A DNA stretch of 57,512 nt, taken from positions 1 to 57,512 of the forward strand of contig NZ_JAFQXT010000023.1 in assembly GCF_017406825.1 (NCBI RefSeq). Reading direction: 5' to 3'. Shown here piece by piece: positions 8,581-15,810 of this stretch. The DNA comes from Methanobrevibacter sp. (GTDB taxonomy: Archaea; Methanobacteriota; Methanobacteria; Methanobacteriales; Methanobacteriaceae). The notes below the pieces were generated by a model, which saw nothing but the letters and a program-made list of their open reading frames with translations, had not been told where the DNA came from and ran no database searches. Made by a program: the position numbers and the translations under genes. The stretch's first letter is position 1. Each line of letters opens with the position of its first letter.

Positions 8581-8823
8581 ATGGATAATATAATTGCAAC
8601 AACAACATTGTATAAAAATTATCAGTTAGCTATCCCTAAAGCTATACGTAATAAACTCACAGATTTAACTATAGAAGACACAATCATTGATTGGTCTATT
8701 AATGAAAATAATGAAATCGTAATCAAACCAAGAAAAAAAGTAAGTCTGGATGATGTATTGGGCATTATTGAAGATGATGATCCAAGAGATGCCGTTGAAC
8801 TAAAAAGGAGTTTATACAAATGA
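8581..8823 (+). CDS. vapB: AbrB/VapB-type antitoxin
   Basis: 80 residues. The N-terminal half is a swapped-hairpin AbrB/SpoVT fold (ATTTLYKNYQLAIPKAIRNKL ... IEDTIIDWSINENNEIVIKP). The C-terminal tail (DDVLGIIEDDDPRDAVELKRSLYK) would wrap the toxin. It overlaps the PIN toxin by four bases (ATGA at 8820-8823). An inverted repeat over its own TATA box points to autorepression. The region is AT-rich compared with its neighbours, in keeping with a mobile toxin-antitoxin cassette. Confidence 0.87.
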   Translation: MDNIIATTTLYKNYQLAIPKAIRNKLTDLTIEDTIIDWSINENNEIVIKPRKKVSLDDVLGIIEDDDPRDAVELKRSLYK

Positions 8824-9236
8824 AAAAAATTTTATTGGACTCATCATTCATCATTGCAATATTTAGAAAAAATGACCCTCTACATCAAAGAGCAATAGAA
8901 AACAAAGAAGTTCTAGATAATGATTGTTACATATCAAATGGAATTATATCTGAAGTAATGACAATACTTGGTCAAAAAACAAAGGATATTTCATTAGTTA
9001 GGCTGGCATATAACTATATGAAAGATAATTTCACAATCATCAACGAATCAGATATTAACATGTACAATGATAATGTATTTGCAATCTTTGAAAAATACAA
9101 TAAAAACAAATTCAAATTAGGATTTATAGACTGTTCAGAAGTTGTAATATATGAATATTATAACTTAGATTATGTTGCAAGCTTTGATGGTGAATTCAAA
9201 CTATTTGATGAAATTAACTTACTTGACTTAAAATAA
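8820..9236 (+). CDS. vapC: PIN-domain ribonuclease toxin VapC
   Basis: 138 residues of the PIN family of Mg-dependent RNases. Acidic residues stand where the catalytic set is expected: Asp in LLDSSFI (residue 7), Glu in ISEVMT (about 44), Asp in FIDCSEV (about 101) and Asp in ASFDGEF (about 122). They suggest an active enzyme. It is translated by ATGA coupling from the antitoxin. Likely targets for this class are initiator tRNA or the rRNA sarcin loop, but nothing in the sequence decides this. Confidence 0.87.
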   Translation: MKKILLDSSFIIAIFRKNDPLHQRAIENKEVLDNDCYISNGIISEVMTILGQKTKDISLVRLAYNYMKDNFTIINESDINMYNDNVFAIFEKYNKNKFKLGFIDCSEVVIYEYYNLDYVASFDGEFKLFDEINLLDLK

Positions 9237-9348
9237 GAAAAAATTTAATTTTTTGTTCAAAAATTTTATAATGTTCTCTTTTTAAAACATTAATTAATTG
9301 AGTATGAATCTTTCGATGATTTTTCTCTAAAGTTAGGATGGAGAGATT

Positions 9349-10752
9349 ATGAAAAAAACAAAAGTAATATGCAGCATAGGTCCGGCATCCGACTCTGTTG
9401 ATGTTATGGCCGAAATGGTCAACGGAGGAATGGACTGTGCACGTATCAATCTCAGCCATGCAACAAGGGAAGACATTTTTAAAACAATCGATGTCGTTCG
9501 TGAAGTTAGAAGAATCTGCAACAAGCCTGTAGCCATTCTCTATGATACCAAGGGACCGGAATTCAGAACACTGGAATTCAAGGATGGTGGAGTAACCCTT
9601 GATGAGGGAGAAAGCATCCGCATGAGCAAGACCTGCACTGTAGGCAATGAAAAGGAATTCGGAGTCAACCACAGCGAAGCAATTAACTTCATTAATGTGG
9701 GGGACAGGGTTCTATTGGACAATGCATTATATGAACTTGAAGTCATCGCGAAAAGTGATGATGCCGTTGAGCTGAAGGCATTGGGCAGGGTCAAGATCCA
9801 GGACCACAAGACAGTCAATGTTCCGGGGGTTGACTTGAAACTGGATTTCATTAGTGATGCGGATAAAAGCGACATTGCATTTGCAGCACGTCATTCATGC
9901 GATTATCTTGCATTGTCATTTGTCAATACAAAAGAGGATGTCCTTGCAGCCCGCAAAATCATTGAAGATGCAGAGGGTGATGCATGCATCATTTCAAAGA
10001 TAGAAAGCCGCATGGGCATTGAAAACATCGATGAAATAATTGAAGTGTCCGATGGAATCATGGTTGCCCGTGGGGATTTGGGGGTTGAAGTTCCACTTGA
10101 AGAGCTGCCGATGCTTCAAAAGGACATCATCAGAAAATGCCGTGAAAAGGGCAAGTTTGCAATTGTTGCAACAGAAATGCTGGCTTCAATGTATGAAAAT
10201 CCAAGACCGTCAAGGGCGGAGGTTTCAGATGTTGCAAATGCCGTGCTTGACGGAACCGACTGCGTGATGCTTTCCGGTGAAACCACCGTCGGCAAATATC
10301 CGGTAGCCGCTACTGAAATCATGAGCAGAATCTGCAAATATGTCGAATCGACAATAGACTATACAAAGCATGTCGCATACAAGGGGACAATTGAAAACAG
10401 CGACACTATCGCCAAACTTGTTGTCGATGCGGTTGAATACTCTGATATCAAACTGATTGTCACACCAACCATGACAGGTTTTACCGCAAGTAAAATCAGC
10501 AATCTAAGGCCTAATTCCATAATTCTGGCATGCTGTCCGTCCAGCCACATTGCAGAAAAGGTAGTCCTGAACTTCGGTGTCAAGCCCGTGATAACTGAAA
10601 TATTCAAAGACACAGATGAGATGGTTGAAAGCGCAAGGAAAATAGCCAAGAAGGAATTCAATCTCGATGAGGGGGATTTGATATTAATCACGGGAGGATT
10701 TCCGTTGGGCGAATCAAGAACAACCAATTATTTGAGGATTCTGGAAGTGTAA
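9349..10752 (+). CDS. pyk: pyruvate kinase
   Basis: 467 residues covering the TIM barrel, the B domain and the C-terminal domain. Landmarks are the start KTKVICSIGPASDS, substrate and metal residues in ISKIESRMGIENIDEII and MVARGDLGVEV, and the active-site helix ATEMLASMYENPRPSRAE followed by DVANAVLDGTDCVMLSGET. It converts PEP and ADP to pyruvate and ATP. In a methanogen that also has Por and FBP aldolase/phosphatase it links triose metabolism to pyruvate. An AGG-rich context (GGATGGAGAG) lies upstream of ATG 9349. A hairpin follows at 10846. Confidence 0.96.
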   Translation: MKKTKVICSIGPASDSVDVMAEMVNGGMDCARINLSHATREDIFKTIDVVREVRRICNKPVAILYDTKGPEFRTLEFKDGGVTLDEGESIRMSKTCTVGNEKEFGVNHSEAINFINVGDRVLLDNALYELEVIAKSDDAVELKALGRVKIQDHKTVNVPGVDLKLDFISDADKSDIAFAARHSCDYLALSFVNTKEDVLAARKIIEDAEGDACIISKIESRMGIENIDEIIEVSDGIMVARGDLGVEVPLEELPMLQKDIIRKCREKGKFAIVATEMLASMYENPRPSRAEVSDVANAVLDGTDCVMLSGETTVGKYPVAATEIMSRICKYVESTIDYTKHVAYKGTIENSDTIAKLVVDAVEYSDIKLIVTPTMTGFTASKISNLRPNSIILACCPSSHIAEKVVLNFGVKPVITEIFKDTDEMVESARKIAKKEFNLDEGDLILITGGFPLGESRTTNYLRILEV

Positions 10753-10845
10753 TGCAACGTTTACTTCAGGGGCCGTTCCTGTGGATGTAATGGTTTGGAT
10801 TGTAAGTTCAAAATCTCATCATGCGGTGTAAATTTCATATTTTTC

Positions 10846-10874
10846 AACGTATCTTTGAAGAAATAAGATACGTT
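10846..10874 (+). terminator. hairpin downstream of pyruvate kinase
   Basis: AACGTATCTT and AAGATACGTT form a perfect 10-bp stem with a 9-base loop, followed by A/T-rich sequence with short T runs. It lies 94 bases after the pyk stop. It could be a transcript end or a processing/stability hairpin. Confidence 0.45.
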
Positions 10875-10987
10875 AAAAACCTTATTTTTCTTTAAAAATT
10901 ATTTTCTCTTTGCAATATTGCTTTTACTTTGAAAAATTTACTTTATTTGCAACAAAAACTTTTTAAAAGTTGTAATATAAACTAATA

Positions 10988-11007
10988 TTTGATAATATTT
11001 TATCAAA
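10988..11007. promoter_or_regulatory. palindrome in the rhuM promoter region
   Basis: TTTGATAA-TATT-TTATCAAA is a perfect 8-bp inverted repeat 18 bases before the rhuM ATG at 11026. It lies downstream of an ACTTTTTAAAAGT box near 10958-10970 that may be the TATA element. A GAGGTG ribosome site follows at 11015-11020. This promoter probably also drives the guide end of the omega RNA of the inserted IscB element. Confidence 0.45.
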
Positions 11008-11043
11008 TTTAAAATGAGGTGTATTATGACTGAAGAAATTCAA

Positions 11044-11300
11044 CTACCACGACCTAATAGAGGTCGTGGATTGTGAGTTTATTCTCGCAATCCACTGGTT
11101 GAATAGCCTAAGATATTAAATTATCTACGTTATCGGAAAATATTTTATAGGTACCTATGGATGTTTAAGCCTAGTCTGTAGCTCTACGGTGGGTGATTAA
11201 ACAGGTTCTGAGATGGTAGGAACAGTGTTGCCCATATATAAACTTTCGAATAACATTGGCGAAGGCTTCGAATTTAACCTAGGAATAGGGGGTAAACTAA
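11044..11300 (+). ncRNA. candidate omega RNA of IscB
   Basis: About 255 bases between the left end and IscB hold no open frame but several stems. After the end hairpin, GGATTGTGAG (11068-11077) pairs with CTCGCAATCC (11084-11093) through ten pairs including one G-T. TAGGTACCTA lies near 11148. A GTAG/CTAC stem lies near 11179. TTCGAA is repeated around a GGCGAAGGC loop near 11246-11271. IscB guide RNAs are encoded just 5' of iscB with the guide taken from the flank outside the left end; here that is the rhuM start ending at 11043. Boundaries are inferred. Confidence 0.62.
11047..11069 (+). repeat. left-end subterminal hairpin of the IscB element
   Basis: CCACGACCT-AATAG-AGGTCGTGG is a perfect 9-bp stem with a 5-base loop, three bases inside the left end. 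It differs from the right-end hairpin at one stem pair and in the loop. Such imperfect palindromes are what TnpA recognises in the IS200/IS605 group. Confidence 0.8.
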
Positions 11301-12548
11301 ATTACATTAGTTTATGTACTAAACAAAGATAAGAAACCGTTAATGCCTTGTAAACCTGCAAAGGCAAGAAAATTGCTAAAGAGTAAAAAAGCAAAAGTGA
11401 TAAGTAGAAAACCTTTTACAATTCAGTTGTTATACTGGTCCACTGGTTATAAACAGGATATTAGTTTAGGTGTTGATGCTGGAAGCAAATTTGTGGGGTT
11501 ATCTGCAACAACAGCCAACAGAGAATTATACGCTTCAACAGTTGAACTTAGAAACGATGTGTCTAAAAACATAGCTTCCAGAACTCAAAATAGGAAAGGT
11601 AGGAGGTCTAGAAAGACAAGATATAGGCCTGCACGTTTCAACAACCGCAGAAAAGGAGAAGGTTGGATTGCACCATCCGTAAGGCATAAAATCGATTCCC
11701 ACATACAAGTAATCGAGAATGTTTATAAAATACTGCCTGTTAGCAAACTGGTGGTTGAGGTTGCTAGTTTTGATATTCAAAAAATTAAAAATCCAGACAT
11801 CTCTGGTAAGCAGTATCAGGAAGGTGAACAGGCTGGCTTTTGGAATACTCGTGAATATGTCCTGCATCGTGATGAACATACCTGTCAGCACTGCAAAGGC
11901 AAAACAGGTGATCGAGTTTTAAATGTTCATCATATTGAATCCAGGAAAACTGGCGGAGATAACCCAGACAACCTAATAACACTATGCAAAACCTGTCACG
12001 ATAATCTTCATAAAAACGAAATAAAATTAAACCATAAAAGAAAAAGATCATATAAAAATGAGACTTTCATGGGAATCATGAGATGGAAATTATATGACAT
12101 ATTAAAAGAAAGATATGATAATCTTAGTTTGACTTTTGGATACATTACTAAGAGCACTCGCATTAAATATGGACTTAGTAAGGAGCATTATATTGATGCT
12201 CGATGCATTAGTGGTAATCCCCAGGCCAAACCATTAGGATATTATTTTTATCAAAAGAAAGTGAGGCGCCATAACCGTCAAATTCACAAATCCAAACCCT
12301 CAAAAGGAGGTATTCGCAAACTAAACCAAGCGCCATATCGTGTCAAAGGATTTCGACTATTTGACAATGTATCATTTGAAAAACAAGAATGCTTCATCTT
12401 TGGAAGAAGAACAAGTGGTTATTTTGATTTACGAACACTTGACGGCACAAAAATCCATGCCTCAGCAAATTACAAGAAATTAAAATTATTAGAACCAAGA
12501 AAAGGTTACTTAACAGAAAGGAGGATGGCAATTCCATCCTCGACCTAA
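11301..12548 (+). CDS. iscB: IscB RNA-guided nuclease (RuvC-HNH)
   Basis: The ancestor-type relative of Cas9. In order it shows the N-terminal PLMP motif (KDKKPLMPCKPAKARKLL), RuvC-I (SLGVDAGSKFVGL), an Arg-rich bridge helix (RTQNRKGRRSRKTRYRPARF), RuvC-II (LVVEVASFD), an HNH domain with CxxC pairs and NVHHIESR...LCKTCHDNLH, RuvC-III (HYIDARCISG) and a C-terminal GRRTSGYFDLRTLDG block. All catalytic residues look intact. The first ATG (11343) is the Met inside PLMP and would remove the leading strand. The frame continues upstream (TLVYVLNKDKKPL) to an ATT at 11301, eight bases after GGGGGT, so an AUU start is proposed; a stop precedes it. The gene stop lies inside the right-end hairpin. Confidence 0.93.
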   Translation: MTLVYVLNKDKKPLMPCKPAKARKLLKSKKAKVISRKPFTIQLLYWSTGYKQDISLGVDAGSKFVGLSATTANRELYASTVELRNDVSKNIASRTQNRKGRRSRKTRYRPARFNNRRKGEGWIAPSVRHKIDSHIQVIENVYKILPVSKLVVEVASFDIQKIKNPDISGKQYQEGEQAGFWNTREYVLHRDEHTCQHCKGKTGDRVLNVHHIESRKTGGDNPDNLITLCKTCHDNLHKNEIKLNHKRKRSYKNETFMGIMRWKLYDILKERYDNLSLTFGYITKSTRIKYGLSKEHYIDARCISGNPQAKPLGYYFYQKKVRRHNRQIHKSKPSKGGIRKLNQAPYRVKGFRLFDNVSFEKQECFIFGRRTSGYFDLRTLDGTKIHASANYKKLKLLEPRKGYLTERRMAIPSST

Positions 12549-12559
12549 AGAGGTCGAGG
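12538..12559 (+). repeat. right-end subterminal hairpin of the IscB element
   Basis: CCTCGACCT-AAAG-AGGTCGAGG is a perfect 9-bp stem with a 4-base loop, 12 bases inside the right end. It matches the left hairpin except for one base pair and the loop. It contains the iscB stop codon (12546-12548). Confidence 0.8.
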
Positions 12560-13583
12560 TATCCTTGCCAAATTAAAGATGAAATACAAAGAACTCTGCT
12601 GTATATTGGTGATGAAGGTGAAGTGTCAATGGATGTAATTGTCGATCCTGAACGGGAAACATTTTGGACAACTCAAAAAACCATGGCTGAAGTGTTTAAT
12701 GTTTCCAAATCTACAATCAGTGAACATCTTAAACATATTTTTGATGAAGGGGAATTGGTGAAAAATTCAACTGTTCGGAAAATCCGAACACTTCAAATTG
12801 AAGGAAATCGTGAAGTAAAAAGGAACACCACATTCTATAATTTGGATGCTGTTATCTCAGTGGGTTACCGAGTAAACTCTAAAAATGCAACACACTTTAG
12901 AATATGGGCTACAAAACAATTAAAAGAATTGATAATCAAGGGATTCGTATTGGATGATGAATTGTTGAAAAACGGTTCAAGATTTGGAGTTGACTATTTC
13001 AGTCAATTGCTTGAAAGGGTCCGGGACATCAGGTCATCTGAGCGAAGATTCAATCAAAAGATTACGGATATCTATGCAACAAGCTTTGATTACAACAAAG
13101 ATGCTCAAGTGACTCAAGAATTCTTTGCAACAGTTCAAAACAAATTACTGTATGCAGTCAGTGGCCATACTGCGGCCGAAATTATCGCGGAGAGAAGTGA
13201 CAGCGAGAAAATCATATGGGTTTGACAAACTGGAGCAATCCCAACGGCAAAATCATTTTAAGTGATGTTGTAATCTCTAAGAATTATCTTAATGAAAAAG
13301 AGCTGAAACGCTTGAATTCATTGGTTGACGGTTTTTTAACCCTTGCTGAGTCAAGAGCTTTAAATGAAGTTCCAATGTCTATGAATGACTGGAAAGAGGT
13401 TTTGGATGATTATATCAATTTGAATCTATTGCCAATTTTGGAGGGTAAAGGTAAAATCTCATCTGAGGATGCTCAAAAAATCGTAAAAGAGGAATATGAG
13501 AAATTCAAAGTCATTCAAGATAGGGATTATCAGTCCGATTTTGATAAGCTAATCATTGACATTAAACGGATTGAGGGTGTTAA

Positions 13584-13826
13584 TTAGATGATTCCATGAA
13601 TCATCCTCAATGCATCAAGCAGGCCATGACTGTATTCGATACAGCCGAACGCAGTCCTCATGTCTCCTTTTTCAAGATAATATTTTGAATCGTTCCAGTA
13701 GTCAACGGCACGGTCATAAACCTCCTTTTCCTTGCCGACAAACTCTATATGGGCTACCTGATTCAGGTTTCTTTCAAGTTTTGCAATGTCCTTCGCTATC
13801 TTTTCGGGACTTTCCAAATCACTCAT
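13584..13826 (-). CDS. DUF357 protein
   Basis: 80 residues of the archaeal DUF357 family, an all-helical protein of unknown function. Typical blocks are YDRAVDYWNDSKYYLEKGD and FGCIEYSHGLLDALRMI. Start ATG 13826 is chosen because it overlaps the stop of the upstream phosphatidyltransferase as ATGA and has GGAGG nine bases before it; ATG 13841 has neither. The pairing of DUF357 with this lipid enzyme recurs in methanogens as far as I recall, hinting at a shared role. It converges with the end of rhuM by four bases. Confidence 0.88.
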   Translation of the reverse strand: MSDLESPEKIAKDIAKLERNLNQVAHIEFVGKEKEVYDRAVDYWNDSKYYLEKGDMRTAFGCIEYSHGLLDALRMIHGII

Positions 13827-14389
13827 TTCAACTGCCTCCAAACGTATACGACTCTTTGGGCAACGGTAAAGTAGGACAAGACCACTAAAATGTAAATGAT
13901 ATATGTGAAGTAGACGTCACCTGCATAGTGTCCGATGATCGCTCCAACCATCAATATGATCATGCGCACGGCCCTCTCGGCTATTCCTATATTGCATTCG
14001 GCACCCTGGGACTCCGCCCTTGCACGGACATAGCTGACGGTAATCGCCGAGTGGATTGCCAGGATACCGACAAACCAGTCGCAGTACCCTCCGAATATTA
14101 TTCCGATGTAGATGATGGCATCGGCGAACCTGTCCATTGTCGAATCGAGAAATGCGCCGAATTTGGATGCCCTGTTGTGGTATCTTGCCACGGCACCGTC
14201 GACAACATCAAGAAATCCTGAAAACAATATGGCAAAACAGCCCAAAAGCAGGTAATGATTTGCAAATCCGTAGGCTGCAAGCACCGCAACGAATGGTGAG
14301 ATTACTGTCACTATATTAGGATTTATGTTCAGATTTCGCGCAATAGGGTTCAATATTTTTGTTAAAAGTGGTCTTAGACTTTGAAGCAT
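13823..14389 (-). CDS. CDP-alcohol phosphatidyltransferase, probably archaetidylinositol phosphate synthase
   Basis: A membrane enzyme that exchanges CMP of CDP-archaeol for an alcohol head group. The class motif DG-x2-AR-x7-8-G-x3-D-x3-D is present (DVVDGAVARY...GAFLDSTMDR). About six membrane segments follow. In Methanobacteriales the version next to DUF357 has been linked to inositol-phosphate; the substrate is inferred. ATG 14389 is chosen over 14410 because a TTTATATTA box near 14413-14421 lies about 28 bases upstream, predicting a near-leaderless transcript. Confidence 0.82.
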   Translation of the reverse strand: MLQSLRPLLTKILNPIARNLNINPNIVTVISPFVAVLAAYGFANHYLLLGCFAILFSGFLDVVDGAVARYHNRASKFGAFLDSTMDRFADAIIYIGIIFGGYCDWFVGILAIHSAITVSYVRARAESQGAECNIGIAERAVRMIILMVGAIIGHYAGDVYFTYIIYILVVLSYFTVAQRVVYVWRQLK

Positions 14390-14425
14390 AATTATATATA
14401 AAGATTTCATCTAATATAAAGGTAA

Positions 14426-15007
14426 ATGAAAGAATATAAAACAAGCATTGACAAGGTTGATGATGACATCGTTTCAGAGGCGATAAGAGTCATGGCGGAC
14501 GGTGGAGTGATACTCTACCCTACAGATACGGTCTACGGTTTGGGAGCCAACATCTTCGATAGCAAGGCCGTTCGCAGAGTCTTTGAAATAAAAAACAGAA
14601 GCTATCTGAAACCCCTTTCAATACTTGTCAGCGATGTCGCGTCAGTCGATTTGGTTGCAAAGCTGACATCTTCCCAAAGGGAAATAATCAACAATTGCCT
14701 TCCGGGTCCCTACACATTCATCCTCAACAAAAGGGACATTGTCCTGAGGGACATCACAGGAGGCCTTCGAAATGTCGGCGTCAGAGTGCCTGACTGCGAA
14801 TTGGCTTGCAGATTGGCAAGCATATTCCCGATAACGACAACCAGCGCCAACCTGTCCGATGATGAGGTATTGTCAAACCCGAAGGAGATATTGGAACAGC
14901 TTGGATGTGAAGTGGACCTGGTAATAGACGCGGGGGATTTGAAATCATCGAAATCATCATCAGTAATCGACCTCACAGGCCTTGAACCGAAAGTATTGAG
15001 AAGGTAA
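14426..15007 (+). CDS. threonylcarbamoyl-AMP synthase (TsaC/YrdC/Sua5 family)
   Basis: Makes threonylcarbamoyl-AMP for the t6A37 modification of ANN-decoding tRNAs. The 193 residues cover only the YrdC domain, with GGVILYPTDTVYGLGAN at the start and KNRSYLKPLSILV next. The substrate-binding TTTSANLSDDE region lies near residue 135. The Sua5 C-terminal domain is absent. TATATATAA near 14394-14402 lies about 28 bases before the ATG and suggests a leaderless mRNA. The gene is divergent from the lipid synthase, and radB follows closely. Confidence 0.93.
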   Translation: MKEYKTSIDKVDDDIVSEAIRVMADGGVILYPTDTVYGLGANIFDSKAVRRVFEIKNRSYLKPLSILVSDVASVDLVAKLTSSQREIINNCLPGPYTFILNKRDIVLRDITGGLRNVGVRVPDCELACRLASIFPITTTSANLSDDEVLSNPKEILEQLGCEVDLVIDAGDLKSSKSSSVIDLTGLEPKVLRR

Positions 15008-15046
15008 TTGAAAATTTTTATAACATATAAAAATCAATATTCTATC

Positions 15047-15751
15047 ATGAAAGTATTGGCTAATTTTGAAGACAATCATAAGATTGCATCACACTCCTCG
15101 CTCGATGTCCTGCTGGAGGGGGGATTTGAGAAGGGCTGCGTAACCCAGATATTCGGCTCTCCAAGTTCCGGCAAAAGCAACGTCGCGTTAACGTTGGCGG
15201 TCAATGTCGCAAGGAACAACAGGAAAGTGATCTATATAGACACTGAGGGAGGAATATCAATCGACCGAATCAAGCAGATTTCAGGAGCTGACTTTTCAGA
15301 TGTGGCCAATAACATAATGGTTTTGGAACCGACTGATTTTTTACAGCAAAGCGAAAACTTAAGGTCAATTGAAGTCTGGCTGAGAAAGCGCCATGAGGAT
15401 GTGGATTTGATAGTTCTCGATTCCGCCGTCGCATTATACAGGGTGGATGAGATGAAGTCATACAAACTGAGCAAGGAGCTGAGAAAACAGATTCAGTTAT
15501 TGTCCAATCTAGCCCGCAAATATGACATTGCAGTAATCATCACAAACCAGATTTACGCCGCTTTTGACGACGATGAAGGAAATGAGGTCCGAGCGGTGGG
15601 CGGAGACATTCTGGAATACATAAGCAAGGTGATTATCAAGCTTGAGCGCGGCGAAGAGACTGACCAGAGGATAGCCACCCTAAAACGCCACAGGAGTTTG
15701 CCTGAAGGAAGGCAAGTCACATTTTCAATAACTTCAAATGGCATAGTTTAA
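15047..15751 (+). CDS. radB: DNA repair and recombination protein RadB
   Basis: A RecA-fold paralog of RadA found in euryarchaea, lacking the N-terminal HhH domain. 234 residues from ATG 15047 (MKVLANFEDNHK). The longer TTG start at 15008 is rejected because TTTTTATAACATATAAA lies between them and looks like the promoter. Walker A is GSPSSGKSN and Walker B is DLIVLDSAVALYR. IITNQIYAAF and the C-terminal GGDILEYISKVIIKLERG are typical. It helps homologous recombination by assisting RadA. Confidence 0.94.
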   Translation: MKVLANFEDNHKIASHSSLDVLLEGGFEKGCVTQIFGSPSSGKSNVALTLAVNVARNNRKVIYIDTEGGISIDRIKQISGADFSDVANNIMVLEPTDFLQQSENLRSIEVWLRKRHEDVDLIVLDSAVALYRVDEMKSYKLSKELRKQIQLLSNLARKYDIAVIITNQIYAAFDDDEGNEVRAVGGDILEYISKVIIKLERGEETDQRIATLKRHRSLPEGRQVTFSITSNGIV

Positions 15752-15810
15752 GATAATTTTATTAACAATTAAGAATAAATAATTAAGTTGGAATTGTTTG
15801 AGTGATTATT

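Larger units (their letters stand above)
11044..12571 (+). mobile_element. IscB transposon (IS200/IS605-type ends, no TnpA)
   Basis: A 1528-bp element bounded on the left by TTCAA (11039-11043, in the flank) and ending on the right in GCCAA (12567-12571). The limits were set by the rhuM frame: joining 11043 to 12572 restores it without loss or gain, so there is no target duplication, as for single-strand IS200/IS605 transposition. The shared CAA makes the exact cut ambiguous by up to three bases. Subterminal hairpins of nearly the same sequence lie at both ends. The only protein is IscB; no Y1 transposase is present, so movement would need a TnpA from elsewhere. Confidence 0.85.
11026..13587 (+). 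pseudogene. rhuM: RhuM-family (virulence RhuM) gene split by the IscB element and frameshifted
   Basis: The first six codons (MTEEIQ) lie at 11026-11043 behind a good ribosome site. The rest resumes at 12572 (IKDEIQRTLLYIGDEGEVS...). Removing 11044-12571 joins them exactly in frame. The 12572-13225 part carries the DNA-binding-like N-terminal region (FWTTQKTMAEVFNVSKSTIS) and the family blocks YNLDAVISVGYRVNS and FRIWATKQL. A second lesion sits near 13207-13215: the frame ends in a stop at 13225, while the remainder (MGLTNWSNPNGKI... to 13587) continues in another frame. One added base would restore a protein of about 344 aa, normal for RhuM. Such proteins are often found beside restriction systems, none of which is seen here. 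Confidence 0.85.

Noticed and set aside
10757..10836. Short frame after pyruvate kinase (TFTSGAVPVDVMVWI)
   Set aside because: Pyruvate kinase already ends with its normal C-terminus, and this stretch has no start signal.
11343..12548. Cas9 or TnpB as identity of the element protein
   Set aside because: Too short for Cas9, no REC lobe. The HNH inserted in RuvC and the PLMP start exclude TnpB and fit IscB.
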